A DNA stretch of 64,000 nt from JAABVY01 sp964627935 (GCA_964627935.1 CAZVLB010000019.1:1-64000); one strand, 5' to 3'. Positions 51,709 to 60,984 are shown, counted from the first letter of the stretch. Numbers and translations: made by a program. Notes: generated by a model not told the origin, from the sequence alone.

Positions 51709-53247
51709 ATGAATAAATTGACCTGGAAAGGGAGCAGAAAAAGGCTTCTTGTAGTATCAAACCGCCTCCCGATAGCTGTAAAAAATTCCGGCGAAGATGT
51801 AAGTGTCAAACAGGGCTCTGGCGGCCTTGTCACTGCGCTTGCTCCTGTCGTCAAGGATACCGGTGGAATCTGGCTGGGATGGCCGGGCTGCGAGCTGACC
51901 GATGAGGTTCAGACGGAACTGGATCGCTACAATGAAGGTAGTAAGATGACCTTAAAAGCGATCCGAATTACGCCCGAGGAAGAGAAGAAGTATTATCGCG
52001 GATTTTCCAATGAGGCTGTCTGGCCGCTGTTTCATGATCTTCTGGGTCAGTGTGATTTCGATACGGAGAACTGGGAAGTCTATAAGCAGGTTAACCGTCG
52101 TTTCGCCGAGAAGATAATCGAGGTTACCAAACCGGGGGATATAATCTGGGTGCATGATTACCAGCTCCTGATGGTGGCGCATTATCTAAGGCAGATGAAC
52201 GTGCATCAGCCGTTGGCTTTTTTCCTGCATATACCATTTCCGAACTATGATCTGTTGCGCCGTCTGCCCTGGAAAAACGAAATCGTGCGCGGGCTCCTGG
52301 AATATGACCTGGTCGGATTTCAGACCAACCGCGATCGGCGCAATTTTACGCGCGGCGCCAAGGAAATTCATCCTGAGATAGAAATCAATGCCAAATATCG
52401 CTATACCGATATGCATTTCGGACAGCGCGTGATCAAGGTCGGCCATTTCCCGATCAGCATAGATTATGATGAATTCAATGAAAAGGCAAAATCTGTCGAG
52501 GTCACCCGAGAGGCCCGCAATCTTCATGTCCGCTGCCAGGCGGAAAGCCTGATCCTGGGCGTCGACAGACTGGATTATACAAAAGGGATCCCCGAAAGAC
52601 TCAAGGCCTTTGAACGGGCCCTTGAAAAATATCCCGAACTGTGTGGCAAGGTCTCATTATTGCAGCTTGTGGTTCCCAGCCGGTCACATTTACCGGCCTA
52701 TCGCAACTTAAAGGAGATTCTGGATAGTATGGTCGGCCGGATTAACGGGCGCTTTTCGCGATTCGGATGGCAGGCGATTCAATATGTATACCGTTCACTG
52801 GATCGTACCGAGCTCTTGGGATGCTACCGTGCCTGTGAGGTGGCCCTGATTACGCCCCTGCGTGATGGCATGAACCTGGTTGCCAAGGAATATTGCGCCA
52901 GCACAATTGATAATAACGGTGTCCTGATTCTGAGCGAATTTGCCGGAGCCGCAGAGCAGCTTTCCAAGGGGGCGATCATGGTTAATCCGTACAATGTCGA
53001 GGAGACCGCCGATGCGATCTACCGCGCACATACGATGGAATTAAGCGAACGCGAGAAGCGGATGCGGGCCATGCGTATGGACGTCAAACGCAATGATATA
53101 TTCCAGTGGGTTGACTGGTTCCTGACGGCCTTCGATCATGAAAGCAGCAAACAGCCGAAGGCTTCGGCAAGGCCATATGATACCTTGCCGGAGGATGTCA
53201 GGATCGAACATCGTCATATGGAAACCATACCGCAGGAAGAAGAGTAG
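51709..53247 (+). CDS. otsA: Trehalose-6-phosphate synthase
   Basis: 512 residues. GT20 family: SNRLPIAV and GSGGLVTAL near the N-terminus, WPGC, WVHDYQLLMV, ILGVDRLDYTKGIPERL and GMNLVAKEYCA. UDP- or ADP-glucose plus glucose-6-phosphate gives trehalose-6-phosphate, substrate of OtsB upstream. It has its own promoter and a good ribosome site. Together with TreT the cell would have two routes to trehalose, a typical osmotic or desiccation protectant. Confidence 0.95.
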   Translation: MNKLTWKGSRKRLLVVSNRLPIAVKNSGEDVSVKQGSGGLVTALAPVVKDTGGIWLGWPGCELTDEVQTELDRYNEGSKMTLKAIRITPEEEKKYYRGFSNEAVWPLFHDLLGQCDFDTENWEVYKQVNRRFAEKIIEVTKPGDIIWVHDYQLLMVAHYLRQMNVHQPLAFFLHIPFPNYDLLRRLPWKNEIVRGLLEYDLVGFQTNRDRRNFTRGAKEIHPEIEINAKYRYTDMHFGQRVIKVGHFPISIDYDEFNEKAKSVEVTREARNLHVRCQAESLILGVDRLDYTKGIPERLKAFERALEKYPELCGKVSLLQLVVPSRSHLPAYRNLKEILDSMVGRINGRFSRFGWQAIQYVYRSLDRTELLGCYRACEVALITPLRDGMNLVAKEYCASTIDNNGVLILSEFAGAAEQLSKGAIMVNPYNVEETADAIYRAHTMELSEREKRMRAMRMDVKRNDIFQWVDWFLTAFDHESSKQPKASARPYDTLPEDVRIEHRHMETIPQEEE

Positions 53248-53251
53248 CATT

Positions 53252-55450
53252 TTAGCGCACGACCTTTAAGTTGGCGTATTTGGCAAACAGCTTCTTTTTG
53301 CCGCCCCATTTAAAATATACTTCCACAGTCGTGCTTTCCGATGATCCCTGGCGTGATATGATTTTGCCTTCACCCCAGGTGGGATGAATTATTCTCCTGC
53401 CGACCTTCAGATTCGCATACTTATCATTGGACGGTATAATCTGGCTCTCATCATCAGAATAGCTCTTAGCTCTTTCGGTTGTATATACTGTTTCCGATGA
53501 AGAGAAGGTGCGGTCATCGAATTCGACACAATCCTCGGGCAGTTCATCCACAAAACGTGACTTGATCGAAAGCATCTCGCCAAAACGCATGCGCCTCATG
53601 GCATAACTAAGCACCAGCTTTTTGCAGGCACGCGTGATACCGACATAAAACAGCCGCCGTTCTTCTTCGAGTTCGGCCGGATCCTCCATCGAACGCGAAA
53701 GCGGAAAGAGCCCCTCTTCGAGACCGGTTATAAACACCATCGGAAATTCCAGACCCTTGGCGCTGTGCAGGGTCATAAGCGTGACCACATCCTGGTTCTC
53801 ATCCCAGTTGTCGATATCGGTATAAAGCGAGATTTCCTCCAAAAATCCCTCAAGGGTGGCATCCTCAACCTTCTCTGCATACTCGGTAACTGCGCCCATA
53901 AATTCGTCGATATTCTCACGACGCGATTCGGCTTCATTCTGATCGAATTCATCGTCAAGGCTTTCAACTATCCCGCTTTTACGAATAGCAGTTTCCACCA
54001 GCTCGGTCAGGCTGTGGGTCTTTCTAGCGGCTATCATCTCCTGGAAAAAGTGTCGAAAGTCTCTGGCACCTTTTAGAGCTTTGCCTTTTAATATATCAAG
54101 CTCACCGTTTCCGGCCAGAAGTTCCAGTGGACTGACAGAATTGGTAACCGCGGTCTGCTCGATACGGGCAATGTTCACCGGCCCAATTCCGCGTTTGGGA
54201 TAGTTTATTATGCGCCTGAATGAGATTATATCATAGGGATTGACCAGTAATTTAAGATAAGCCAGGATATCCTTGATTTCTTTGCGCTGATAAAAGCGAA
54301 CTCCGCCGACAATTGTGTAGGGGATAAACCTGTTTTTCAGGCATTCCTCGATCGCACGGGACTGGGCGTTGGTGCGGTACAGGATCGCGATTTCCCGTCT
54401 TTTGAACTTCTCCGATGATACCAGATCCTCTATTTTATCCGCGATCATATCCGCTTCTTCACGGTCGGAATAGGTTTTTACAAGCTCGACCTTGTCACCT
54501 TCATCACCCTCGGTCCAGAGTGTTTTGCCTTTGCGCGACCGGTTATGCCGGACTATCTCGGAGGCGGTCTTAAGAATCAGCTTGGTGGAACGGTAATTCT
54601 GTTCCAGCTTGATAATTTTGCAATCCGGGAAACTCTTTTCAAAATCGAGAATATTGGTGATATCCGCGCCGCGCCATCCATAAATCGACTGGTCGTCATC
54701 ACCAACTACGGTCAGATTCCGCGACCTTTCAGCCAGCATCCTGACCAGCAGAAATTGCACATGGTTCGTGTCCTGGTATTCATCCACGAGGATATGCTGG
54801 TATTTGTACTGCAGGCTTTCGAGCACATCCGGATTATTCTGTAGAAGTTTCACCGCCCAGAACAGCAGATCATCAAAATCAAAAACATTGCTGCGTTTTA
54901 GGTTGTCCTGATACTGTTTGTATACCCGCGAGACTATCTTATTGAAATAAGCTGAAGCTGTTTTGTCGTATTCAATCGGATCGACCAGCACCTCCTTGGC
55001 GCGGCTGATATATTCGGCCACTGCGCGGGGAGCATGGGTCTTGGTCGAAATGCCCAGTTCATCCATACAGCGTTTGATCAGGTTCAGGCTGTCGTCCTGA
55101 TCATAGATGCCGAAATTGCGATCATAGCCGATCTTTTCCCCATAGCGCCTCAAGAGTCGCATGCAAAACGAATGGAATGTAGAAACCTGCATCCATCCCA
55201 GCGCCCGTCCCAGGAGAAATTCCAGGCGTGCTTTCATCTCTGATGCGGCTTTATTTGTAAATGTCATGGCCAGGATATTATCCGGTGCGACACCATGTTC
55301 ACGGATCAGCCAGGCGACTTTATAGGTCAGCACCCGTGTTTTCCCTGATCCGGCGCCGGCCAGGATCAGAAGCGGGCCATCAGTATATGTCACCGCCTCG
55401 AACTGCGGCGGATTTAAATCCGGCCTGATTTTTTCAGTAAATTCACCCAT
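53252..55450 (-). CDS. pcrA: ATP-dependent DNA helicase PcrA/UvrD
   Basis: 732 residues. SF1A helicase motifs: Q/I AGAGSGKTRVLTYK, II VDEYQDTN, III VVGDDDQSIYGWRGA, IV QNYRS, V VTLMTLHSAKGLEF, VI YVGITRA. The C-terminal tail (HPTWGEGKIISRQGSS) is the Tudor-like domain that binds RNA polymerase in PcrA. It unwinds DNA in repair and conflict resolution. Start ATG has no Shine-Dalgarno sequence, and a promoter lies at leaderless distance. Divergent from mutM. Confidence 0.95.
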   Translation of the reverse strand: MGEFTEKIRPDLNPPQFEAVTYTDGPLLILAGAGSGKTRVLTYKVAWLIREHGVAPDNILAMTFTNKAASEMKARLEFLLGRALGWMQVSTFHSFCMRLLRRYGEKIGYDRNFGIYDQDDSLNLIKRCMDELGISTKTHAPRAVAEYISRAKEVLVDPIEYDKTASAYFNKIVSRVYKQYQDNLKRSNVFDFDDLLFWAVKLLQNNPDVLESLQYKYQHILVDEYQDTNHVQFLLVRMLAERSRNLTVVGDDDQSIYGWRGADITNILDFEKSFPDCKIIKLEQNYRSTKLILKTASEIVRHNRSRKGKTLWTEGDEGDKVELVKTYSDREEADMIADKIEDLVSSEKFKRREIAILYRTNAQSRAIEECLKNRFIPYTIVGGVRFYQRKEIKDILAYLKLLVNPYDIISFRRIINYPKRGIGPVNIARIEQTAVTNSVSPLELLAGNGELDILKGKALKGARDFRHFFQEMIAARKTHSLTELVETAIRKSGIVESLDDEFDQNEAESRRENIDEFMGAVTEYAEKVEDATLEGFLEEISLYTDIDNWDENQDVVTLMTLHSAKGLEFPMVFITGLEEGLFPLSRSMEDPAELEEERRLFYVGITRACKKLVLSYAMRRMRFGEMLSIKSRFVDELPEDCVEFDDRTFSSSETVYTTERAKSYSDDESQIIPSNDKYANLKVGRRIIHPTWGEGKIISRQGSSESTTVEVYFKWGGKKKLFAKYANLKVVR

Positions 55451-55459
55451 TGCCGTGCT

Positions 55460-55487
55460 AATATATCCAATTCATACTCGAAGTCAA
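55460..55487 (-). promoter_or_regulatory. Promoter of pcrA (predicts leaderless mRNA)
   Basis: Minus strand: -35 TTGACT (55487-55482), 16-base spacer, -10 TATATT (55465-55460), 9 bases to ATG 55450. Confidence 0.65.
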
Positions 55488-55506
55488 TCAGACACTACAA
55501 AAACAA

Positions 55507-55535
55507 TTGCTAAGCTCCCGGAATTTTGCTATCTA
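55507..55535 (+). promoter_or_regulatory. Promoter of mutM (predicts leaderless mRNA)
   Basis: -35 TTGCTA (55507-55512), 17-base spacer, -10 TATCTA (55530-55535), 8 bases to ATG 55544. Less consensus-like than the pcrA promoter. Confidence 0.5.
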
Positions 55536-55543
55536 AGCGCATT

Positions 55544-56377
55544 ATGCCGGAACTTCCCGAAGTAGAAACTGTCGTACGCGGCCTGCGCGATTCAATACAG
55601 GGTAAGATGATTGCCAATGTAATGCATATCTCGCCCCATATTAAACTGATGAATCCGCGCGGGGTTGTCGCAAAATTGAAAAGCCGAAAATTTACATCAA
55701 TCGACCGCACAGGTAAAAATATTTTCATCAATCTCGATGACAACTCGTTTGTGTGGGTACATCTGCGCATGACCGGGCGGCTGATGTACCTGCCACAACC
55801 ACAGATACTGGATAATCACAATCATGTTATCCTGGCTCTGCATGATACCCCTATGAAGCTTATTTTCCGCGATGTGCGCAAATTCGGGCACTTTGTTTAT
55901 ACAAGTGGCAGCAATCGAGATAGCTTTTTTGCTAAACTTGCACTGGGTCCCGATGCATTGGCTATGACCCGGGATGATTTCATTGAAACAATCGGTTCCA
56001 AATCGCGCATGATCAAGCCGCTTCTCCTGGATCAGAATATAATCGCCGGACTGGGTAATATCTATGTCGATGAAACCCTGATAAAATCCCGAATTCATCC
56101 CATGCGGGTTTCATCAACGATTTCAATCCGCAAGTTATCGGAGATGTATGGCCATATGCAGGCCACATTGAAGCTGGCAATCAAAAACATGGGCACAACA
56201 TTCGATTCATTTGCCGGGGTGAATTCCGAACCGGGCAGTAACCAGTCATATCTGTGGGCCTACAATCGCGCCGGAGAGCTTTGCCCGATATGCAAAAGAG
56301 GCCGTATCAGGAGGATTGTTGTTGCACAACGGGGTACCCATATATGCCCACGTTGCCAGAAACCTGCACGCAGGTAA
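55544..56377 (+). CDS. mutM: Formamidopyrimidine-DNA glycosylase
   Basis: 277 residues from ATG 55544, which gives the required N-terminus PELPEVET (catalytic Pro2, Glu3) after Met removal; codons upstream are in frame but would abolish activity. DRTGKNIF carries the conserved Lys, and HLRMTGRL and VDETL follow. The C-terminal zinc finger CPICKR ... CPRCQ is intact. It excises oxidised purines such as 8-oxoguanine. No ribosome site is visible. Confidence 0.96.
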   Translation: MPELPEVETVVRGLRDSIQGKMIANVMHISPHIKLMNPRGVVAKLKSRKFTSIDRTGKNIFINLDDNSFVWVHLRMTGRLMYLPQPQILDNHNHVILALHDTPMKLIFRDVRKFGHFVYTSGSNRDSFFAKLALGPDALAMTRDDFIETIGSKSRMIKPLLLDQNIIAGLGNIYVDETLIKSRIHPMRVSSTISIRKLSEMYGHMQATLKLAIKNMGTTFDSFAGVNSEPGSNQSYLWAYNRAGELCPICKRGRIRRIVVAQRGTHICPRCQKPARR

Positions 56378-56404
56378 TAAAAAAACCACCAGTCTCTGAT
56401 GGTT
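56378..56404 (-). terminator. Terminator between mutM and the anti-sigma gene
   Basis: Stem AACCA-CAG/CTG-TGGTT (56384-56404, one mismatch) flanked by an A run that becomes a T run on the minus strand. It ends the sigma/anti-sigma transcript and may also serve convergent mutM. Confidence 0.75.
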
Positions 56405-56435
56405 ATTTCATGCCCTCTTTTTATTTTGAATCTGA

Positions 56436-57242
56436 TTAGTTGAACTGCGATGCAAAATCGATGAATCTGTCTTCATCAACATTGCCCGTAGCGATGTACC
56501 AGTAAGCCGCGCAGTCCCAGACCAGTATCGGCTTGCCTTTGAAACTGGCAAAATACAGATCCTCATAATCCTTAACGGGCTTAAGGTTTTCCGGCACAGA
56601 ATAAACCGATTTTGCCAGCACGAATATGGAGACATCTTGATTGTGCACATCATAGACGATCTGCGCATAGGGATGTTCATCGGACAGCTCGACACGACCC
56701 ATGATCGGGTGGCAGTTGCTGTCGGATGTAAAAACGTGCCTGGGAAGTAACATCTTGCTGGACAAACAGGAATCGATAAGCGAGGGATCCTCGGCCATGA
56801 TATCCATCTTGTTTTCGCCCTTCAAAGCGCTTTCATGGCTTTCTATAAACGGTTTTGCCCATGCGCTCTGGTTGGAATTGGAGAGATAAAAGGCGAGCCC
56901 GAGGATGGCTATCACGGCAAAGAAGCCAACAGCTAAGACGGGCCGCCTAAACAGAAAAAAACCGCCACGCCCCTCATCGGTTTCTTGCTTGCCATTTTCA
57001 CAGCTCATCCTGGTGATGGCTGTTCTGACATTCGTTTTGAGTTTTTCAACTACGGCGTCGGCTTTTCTCGGATCCTCGACGGATTTAAGCTTGATCAAAT
57101 CATTGAGCTGTTCCTCGAATTGGTATTGCTCGAAGCAATGTTTGCATTCGGATAGGTGCTCTTGAACTTCATCGACTGACTTTTTGTCCAGTTGCTTGTC
57201 GAGGTATTCGTACAGGAGTTTTAACGCTTCACGGCATTTCAT
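56436..57242 (-). CDS. Anti-sigma factor with zinc-finger (zf-HC2) domain
   Basis: 268 residues. The cytoplasmic N-terminus has an anti-sigma zinc motif HLSECKHC (Hx3CxxC). One membrane segment (about 100-121, VLAVGFFAVIAILGLAF) and a periplasmic domain of about 140 residues follow, with a conserved-looking Cys pair. It should bind and hold the ECF sigma factor encoded immediately upstream; the start ATG shares a base with the sigma TGA stop (TGATG). The inducing signal is not readable. Confidence 0.88.
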   Translation of the reverse strand: MKCREALKLLYEYLDKQLDKKSVDEVQEHLSECKHCFEQYQFEEQLNDLIKLKSVEDPRKADAVVEKLKTNVRTAITRMSCENGKQETDEGRGGFFLFRRPVLAVGFFAVIAILGLAFYLSNSNQSAWAKPFIESHESALKGENKMDIMAEDPSLIDSCLSSKMLLPRHVFTSDSNCHPIMGRVELSDEHPYAQIVYDVHNQDVSIFVLAKSVYSVPENLKPVKDYEDLYFASFKGKPILVWDCAAYWYIATGNVDEDRFIDFASQFN

Positions 57243-57844
57243 CAGTCATCTTCCTTCACTGATTTATCTTTAGTCTTCAGGAAACCATTTCTCTTTGCAT
57301 ATTCCCACAAACTTTTCTGCAAAAGTTTCCTCCCACGGTGCAATCTTGACTTAACCGTGCCAAGCTGCAAATTCGCTATTTCGGCAATCTCCTGATAGGA
57401 AAATTGTTCCAGGAAGGCCAGCACGACAACGATCCGGAAATCATCCGGAAGCTCTTCTACGGCCCTTTTTACATCATCGTCAAAAATCCTCGAAAATAAA
57501 AATTGTTCCGGATTTTTTCCTTCCGTTTTCTGGAATTTGAGCTGATGATAAAGATAATTATCATCAACATCTTCGTAAGACATGGAGGATGGCTGCTTGC
57601 TCTTTTGCCTGTAATCATTGATGAAAATATTCATCATGATCTTGAATAGCCAGGCCTTGATATTGGTACCGGGTTCGAATCTGTCAAAAAATCTGAAAGC
57701 CTTTAACAGTGTTTCCTGTACCAAATCCTCCGCGTCTTTGGTATTCTTAGTCATGCGCAGAGCAGTCCGATACAATGCATCGGTATGCTCCATCGCAGTA
57801 TCTTCAAATTCTCTTTGCTTTTTGGTAACGTCCGACTCGTTCAC
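57242..57844 (-). CDS. ECF-type RNA polymerase sigma factor
   Basis: 200 residues. Region 2: DAEDLVQETLLKAFRFFDRF with GTNIKAWLFKIMMN. Region 4: FSYQEIAEIANLQLGTVKSRLHRGRK. There is no region 1 or 3, as in ECF sigmas (RpoE/SigW type). Start is GTG (57844) without a clear ribosome site. A perfect 12-bp dyad lies just upstream. Regulation is expected through the membrane anti-sigma encoded next and possibly through the dyad. Confidence 0.92.
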   Translation of the reverse strand: MNESDVTKKQREFEDTAMEHTDALYRTALRMTKNTKDAEDLVQETLLKAFRFFDRFEPGTNIKAWLFKIMMNIFINDYRQKSKQPSSMSYEDVDDNYLYHQLKFQKTEGKNPEQFLFSRIFDDDVKRAVEELPDDFRIVVVLAFLEQFSYQEIAEIANLQLGTVKSRLHRGRKLLQKSLWEYAKRNGFLKTKDKSVKEDD

Positions 57845-57858
57845 GCTTATAATAGCTG

Positions 57859-57896
57859 TATAGTGTCAGACATTGACAATCACTTCTGACACTATA
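57859..57896. promoter_or_regulatory. Perfect 12-bp inverted repeat in the sigma factor promoter region
   Basis: TATAGTGTCAGA (57859-57870) and its exact complement TCTGACACTATA (57885-57896) are separated by 14 bases. A -35-like TTGTCA on the minus strand (57879-57874) lies in the centre. A site for a dimeric regulator is most likely; an RNA hairpin is less likely because it lies upstream of the gene. The rest of the gap (57897-58177) shows no gene. Confidence 0.7.
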
Positions 57897-58177
57897 ACAA
57901 CTCCTCCAAAATTATAGTTCCGAAAATGTCCGTTAAAAATAATTACATAACAGATTTATTACAAGGAAATTCAGGTTCATTCAGGGTTCTTTATATCCGG
58001 TTTACGTTTTTCTCTGAAAAAGTTCCACAGCACTCCTTTTAACGTTGACAGCCCGTTCTATATTATAAACCATTTTCCCCGAATCATCAAGCTAATAACA
58101 GATCAATAATGGATAAATATAGTAAAGTATATGAAAAGGAAAACCGTAAAATTATCAGTATTTTCACCTATTTTGGA

Positions 58178-59053
58178 CTATTTTATCGCTGCTACCAGTT
58201 TGGGGACAAATTCTTCGAGGGTTGTGGGCCTGTAATCGAATTCCTTTTGTACCTTTTCACGATCGAAATTGAATTCCTGCTTTTCGAAAAATCGAAACAT
58301 GGCCAGCACATCCTCGCAGTATTTTTGCGAGATTCCGAAACCGGTGAAAACCTCGATAAACTGCTCATCGGAAACGCGCATATACTTGATCATTCTATTA
58401 AGGTTATCCGATATCGCCCCGGCTATTTCCAGCATGGATATATCACGTTCTCCCGGCATATCATAGATTTCCCATCCCGAAGGTTCACGATTCAGGGCCT
58501 TATCCGCGATCAAGGCGATATCATCGACAGAAACATACGGCACCCTCACACGGCCATCCATGGGATATACAAAATGGCCGGAAGAAAGAGCTTCCAGGTA
58601 GGCATACAGATTTTCGAAGAAATTGCCGGGCCGAAGAACCGTAACCGGCAGGCCGCTTTCTCGAAGTGCCTGTTCCACTTTTTCCTTGGTGTCAATAATC
58701 GGCGAACCGGTGTTTTGGTCGGCGCACAGTGATCCGGAAAAGACAGCATGCTTGAGCCCGCCCGATTTCATAGCCTGGGCAAAATTGTGGCCGCATTTGA
58801 TCTCTTCCTCGACATGATTGCCATTTTGTGGGCTGCCCTGAACGACCAGAAAGGCCCGCTCGCAGCCATCAAAGGCCTTCTGGCAGAACGAATAGTCCAG
58901 CAAATCACCGACTATGGGTTGCGCGCCATGGACCTTAAGCTCGGCCAGCTTATCTTCCTGGCGGGAGACAACACGGATCTGATGGCCATCTTTCAGGAGC
59001 CTTTGAGCCAGCCTGCTACCTATATTTCCTGTGGCACCGGTTACCAGTATCAT
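58178..59053 (-). CDS. NmrA-like NAD(P)-binding protein
   Basis: 291 residues. Rossmann motif VTGATGNIGSRLAQ at the N-terminus, VLRPGNFFENL and VPYVSVDDIA in the middle: the NmrA/atypical short-chain dehydrogenase layout (NAD(P)H:quinone-type or redox sensors). The catalytic Tyr-x3-Lys is not present at the usual place, so it may be a sensor or reductase of uncertain substrate. Start ATG has AAAGGGA upstream. Monocistronic. Confidence 0.87.
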   Translation of the reverse strand: MILVTGATGNIGSRLAQRLLKDGHQIRVVSRQEDKLAELKVHGAQPIVGDLLDYSFCQKAFDGCERAFLVVQGSPQNGNHVEEEIKCGHNFAQAMKSGGLKHAVFSGSLCADQNTGSPIIDTKEKVEQALRESGLPVTVLRPGNFFENLYAYLEALSSGHFVYPMDGRVRVPYVSVDDIALIADKALNREPSGWEIYDMPGERDISMLEIAGAISDNLNRMIKYMRVSDEQFIEVFTGFGISQKYCEDVLAMFRFFEKQEFNFDREKVQKEFDYRPTTLEEFVPKLVAAIK

Positions 59054-59245
59054 AGTTTTATTCCCTTTTTACTTTAAATAAGTCTTTACAATCCAGTGAA
59101 GATAATCAATTATAGGGTAATTTCAAGCATAATTGTCGATTGCAGGGTTGGTAATAATTCACTAACAAATTAAATTTAATTTTGTCCGAAAATATGACAT
59201 ATTTGCCATGTTAATTCAATGGGAATCAATTTATTGGGAGGTACC

Positions 59246-59689
59246 ATGATTTTGTTAAGAACCATTTTAGGCCTGATTCTTTTTGTGGCACTGGCAACGC
59301 TGTTTGCCTGTGGTGGCGGGGAGGAAGGCGAAACATCCTCACAAGCGACATCAAAAAGCAAATCTTCGTCGGAATATCCATCAAATCCTGAAGATGTTGT
59401 CAGGGCGTTCTTCGATGAAAGCAAAAAGGGGAATGTCAAAGATGCAGTGGCAAAGTATGTGCAGAACAGCGAGGAGTTTTATGCGCAACTTGTTGAGGAT
59501 AGAAATGTCGAGGAGTTTGAAAACGCCATGCAGGTTATGAATGTAACTATTGCGGAAGTAGAACAAACTTCGGAAAACTCAGCTATGGCAAAGATTCATT
59601 ATACTCATCCGGAGAAAAGCGGCAGTCATCTGATCCAGGTTATCAAAGAGAATGGTAAATGGAAGATGGAGGAGAAATTTTGGCAATAA
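59246..59689 (+). CDS. Small lipoprotein with NTF2-like domain (DUF4878-like)
   Basis: 147 residues from ATG 59246, chosen because GGGAGG lies 4 bases upstream. Lipoprotein signal ALATLFACGGG. After a Ser-rich linker comes a roughly 100-residue alpha/beta domain (PEDVVRAFFDESKKG ... NGKWKMEEKFW) typical of DUF4878/NTF2-like lipoproteins. Function unknown. Monocistronic, terminator downstream. Confidence 0.8.
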   Translation: MILLRTILGLILFVALATLFACGGGEEGETSSQATSKSKSSSEYPSNPEDVVRAFFDESKKGNVKDAVAKYVQNSEEFYAQLVEDRNVEEFENAMQVMNVTIAEVEQTSENSAMAKIHYTHPEKSGSHLIQVIKENGKWKMEEKFWQ

Positions 59690-59713
59690 GACGCTGCATT
59701 ATCTAAAAATTCG

Positions 59714-59748
59714 ATGGCGGAGCTTGTTTGGTGTACTGCCATTTTTTT
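59714..59748 (+). terminator. Probable terminator after the small lipoprotein gene
   Basis: ATGGC/GCCAT stem (59714-59718, 59738-59742) with a long loop and a T run. Confidence 0.55.
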
Positions 59749-59775
59749 ACATGAGCTCATTTTCCAGATAAAAGA

Positions 59776-60735
59776 CTACTCGCTTTTAAAGAGTTTTCGG
59801 GTGGCATACAGGCTGTCGAGATATTCTTTATCTTCGCTGTAACTGCGAAATGCCGTTCCCAATCCCCGTTCAACCGCTAATGCTCCGATCTTGCCCTGAT
59901 TATAGGGGATAACGCGAGGCTTTAATTGGGCCAGAGAATCAGAATATGCCTCCTCGGGCGAAATTATCTCCCAGCCGTTTTTGCGAAATCTCGCAACCAG
60001 GTCATCGATAAACATGGCCGACAGGTCATTTTCATGAAGAAGCAGTATATGTTTCGGTGAACGGTCCAGCAATTCGATGGAGAGAGAGTCATAGTATTCC
60101 GCAGAAGCGTAAATCATATCCAGGTATATTCCCCGCAGTACGGATGTGTCAATTTCGATTTCTTCTTTTGCGGCATCACGGCATTTGCTGTCGAGATACC
60201 AGTCCCATGTATCGATCGTGACATAGCCGATTTTATACCCCATTGAGTCCAGGCCATTGCGGATAGAATCCTGCAATGGCATTGTATTGCCTCGGTCCAG
60301 AAACGGATAACGGAACCACATGCGGAAATTATCATAGCCCTTGAGCAGTTCATGCGCAGTGGAGATATCCTCAAGATAACCAATTGCTCCCAGATCATGG
60401 GTATGTTTGTGGGAATGCGTATGGTTGGCAATCAGATGACCGGCCCCGGCATACTGTGCAATTCTTTCATGGCCATGATTGTATTTGAGCCGTGATGAAA
60501 CACAGAAAAAAACGGCCGGGGGAATATCCAAAGAAGCCAGGTTTTCGACCAGCATATCGGTCCGTTCTTCAGGCGTCAGAAATGCCCCCTTGCCAAACGG
60601 CGCATCATCAAAACTGAGCGCGACCTGTTTTGGAGGGGCTTGGGAATCGTATTCACCATAGAGGAAATTCAATTGTAGAATGAAAACCTTCAAGAGAATC
60701 AGCATCAATCTGCATTTAAAATGTACATTCCTCAT
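59776..60735 (-). CDS. Polysaccharide deacetylase-like (NodB/CE4) exported protein
   Basis: 319 residues. Hydrophobic N-terminus (residues 8-27) suggests export. NodB motif 1 LSFDDAP supplies catalytic and metal Asp; motif 2 is ANHTHSHKHTHD with the two metal His. Motif 3 resembles WFRYPFLDRG, motif 4 DTWDWYLDS, motif 5 ILLLHEND. Substrates in the family are chitin, peptidoglycan or other N-acetylated glycans; here unknown. AGGAGA lies upstream of the ATG. It converges on the small lipoprotein gene. Confidence 0.88.
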   Translation of the reverse strand: MRNVHFKCRLMLILLKVFILQLNFLYGEYDSQAPPKQVALSFDDAPFGKGAFLTPEERTDMLVENLASLDIPPAVFFCVSSRLKYNHGHERIAQYAGAGHLIANHTHSHKHTHDLGAIGYLEDISTAHELLKGYDNFRMWFRYPFLDRGNTMPLQDSIRNGLDSMGYKIGYVTIDTWDWYLDSKCRDAAKEEIEIDTSVLRGIYLDMIYASAEYYDSLSIELLDRSPKHILLLHENDLSAMFIDDLVARFRKNGWEIISPEEAYSDSLAQLKPRVIPYNQGKIGALAVERGLGTAFRSYSEDKEYLDSLYATRKLFKSE

Positions 60736-60928
60736 TAAAAATCTCCTGACCTGTCGGGCAGTTAAGTTATAAATAAATCACTTTTTTAAAGGGGGGAGTA
60801 TCACTTGGTCACTTAACAAGTTTTCTCTTTATTCATATCCTCCAAATGTATCATGGGAAAGCCCAGCTCAATTATAGTACTTTGATATCTTTTAAAAATA
60901 AAATACAATGTTATTAACAGTAGACAAC

Positions 60929-60957
60929 AAAAAAAGCGGAACCGATAATGATTCCGC
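60929..60957 (-). terminator. Rho-independent terminator of the ackA-nfn operon
   Basis: Stem GCGGAA/TTCCGC (60936-60941, 60952-60957) with a T run on the minus strand, 28 bases after the stop. Confidence 0.8.
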
Positions 60958-60984
60958 CTGAATTAAGTTCTATCTATAATATAA

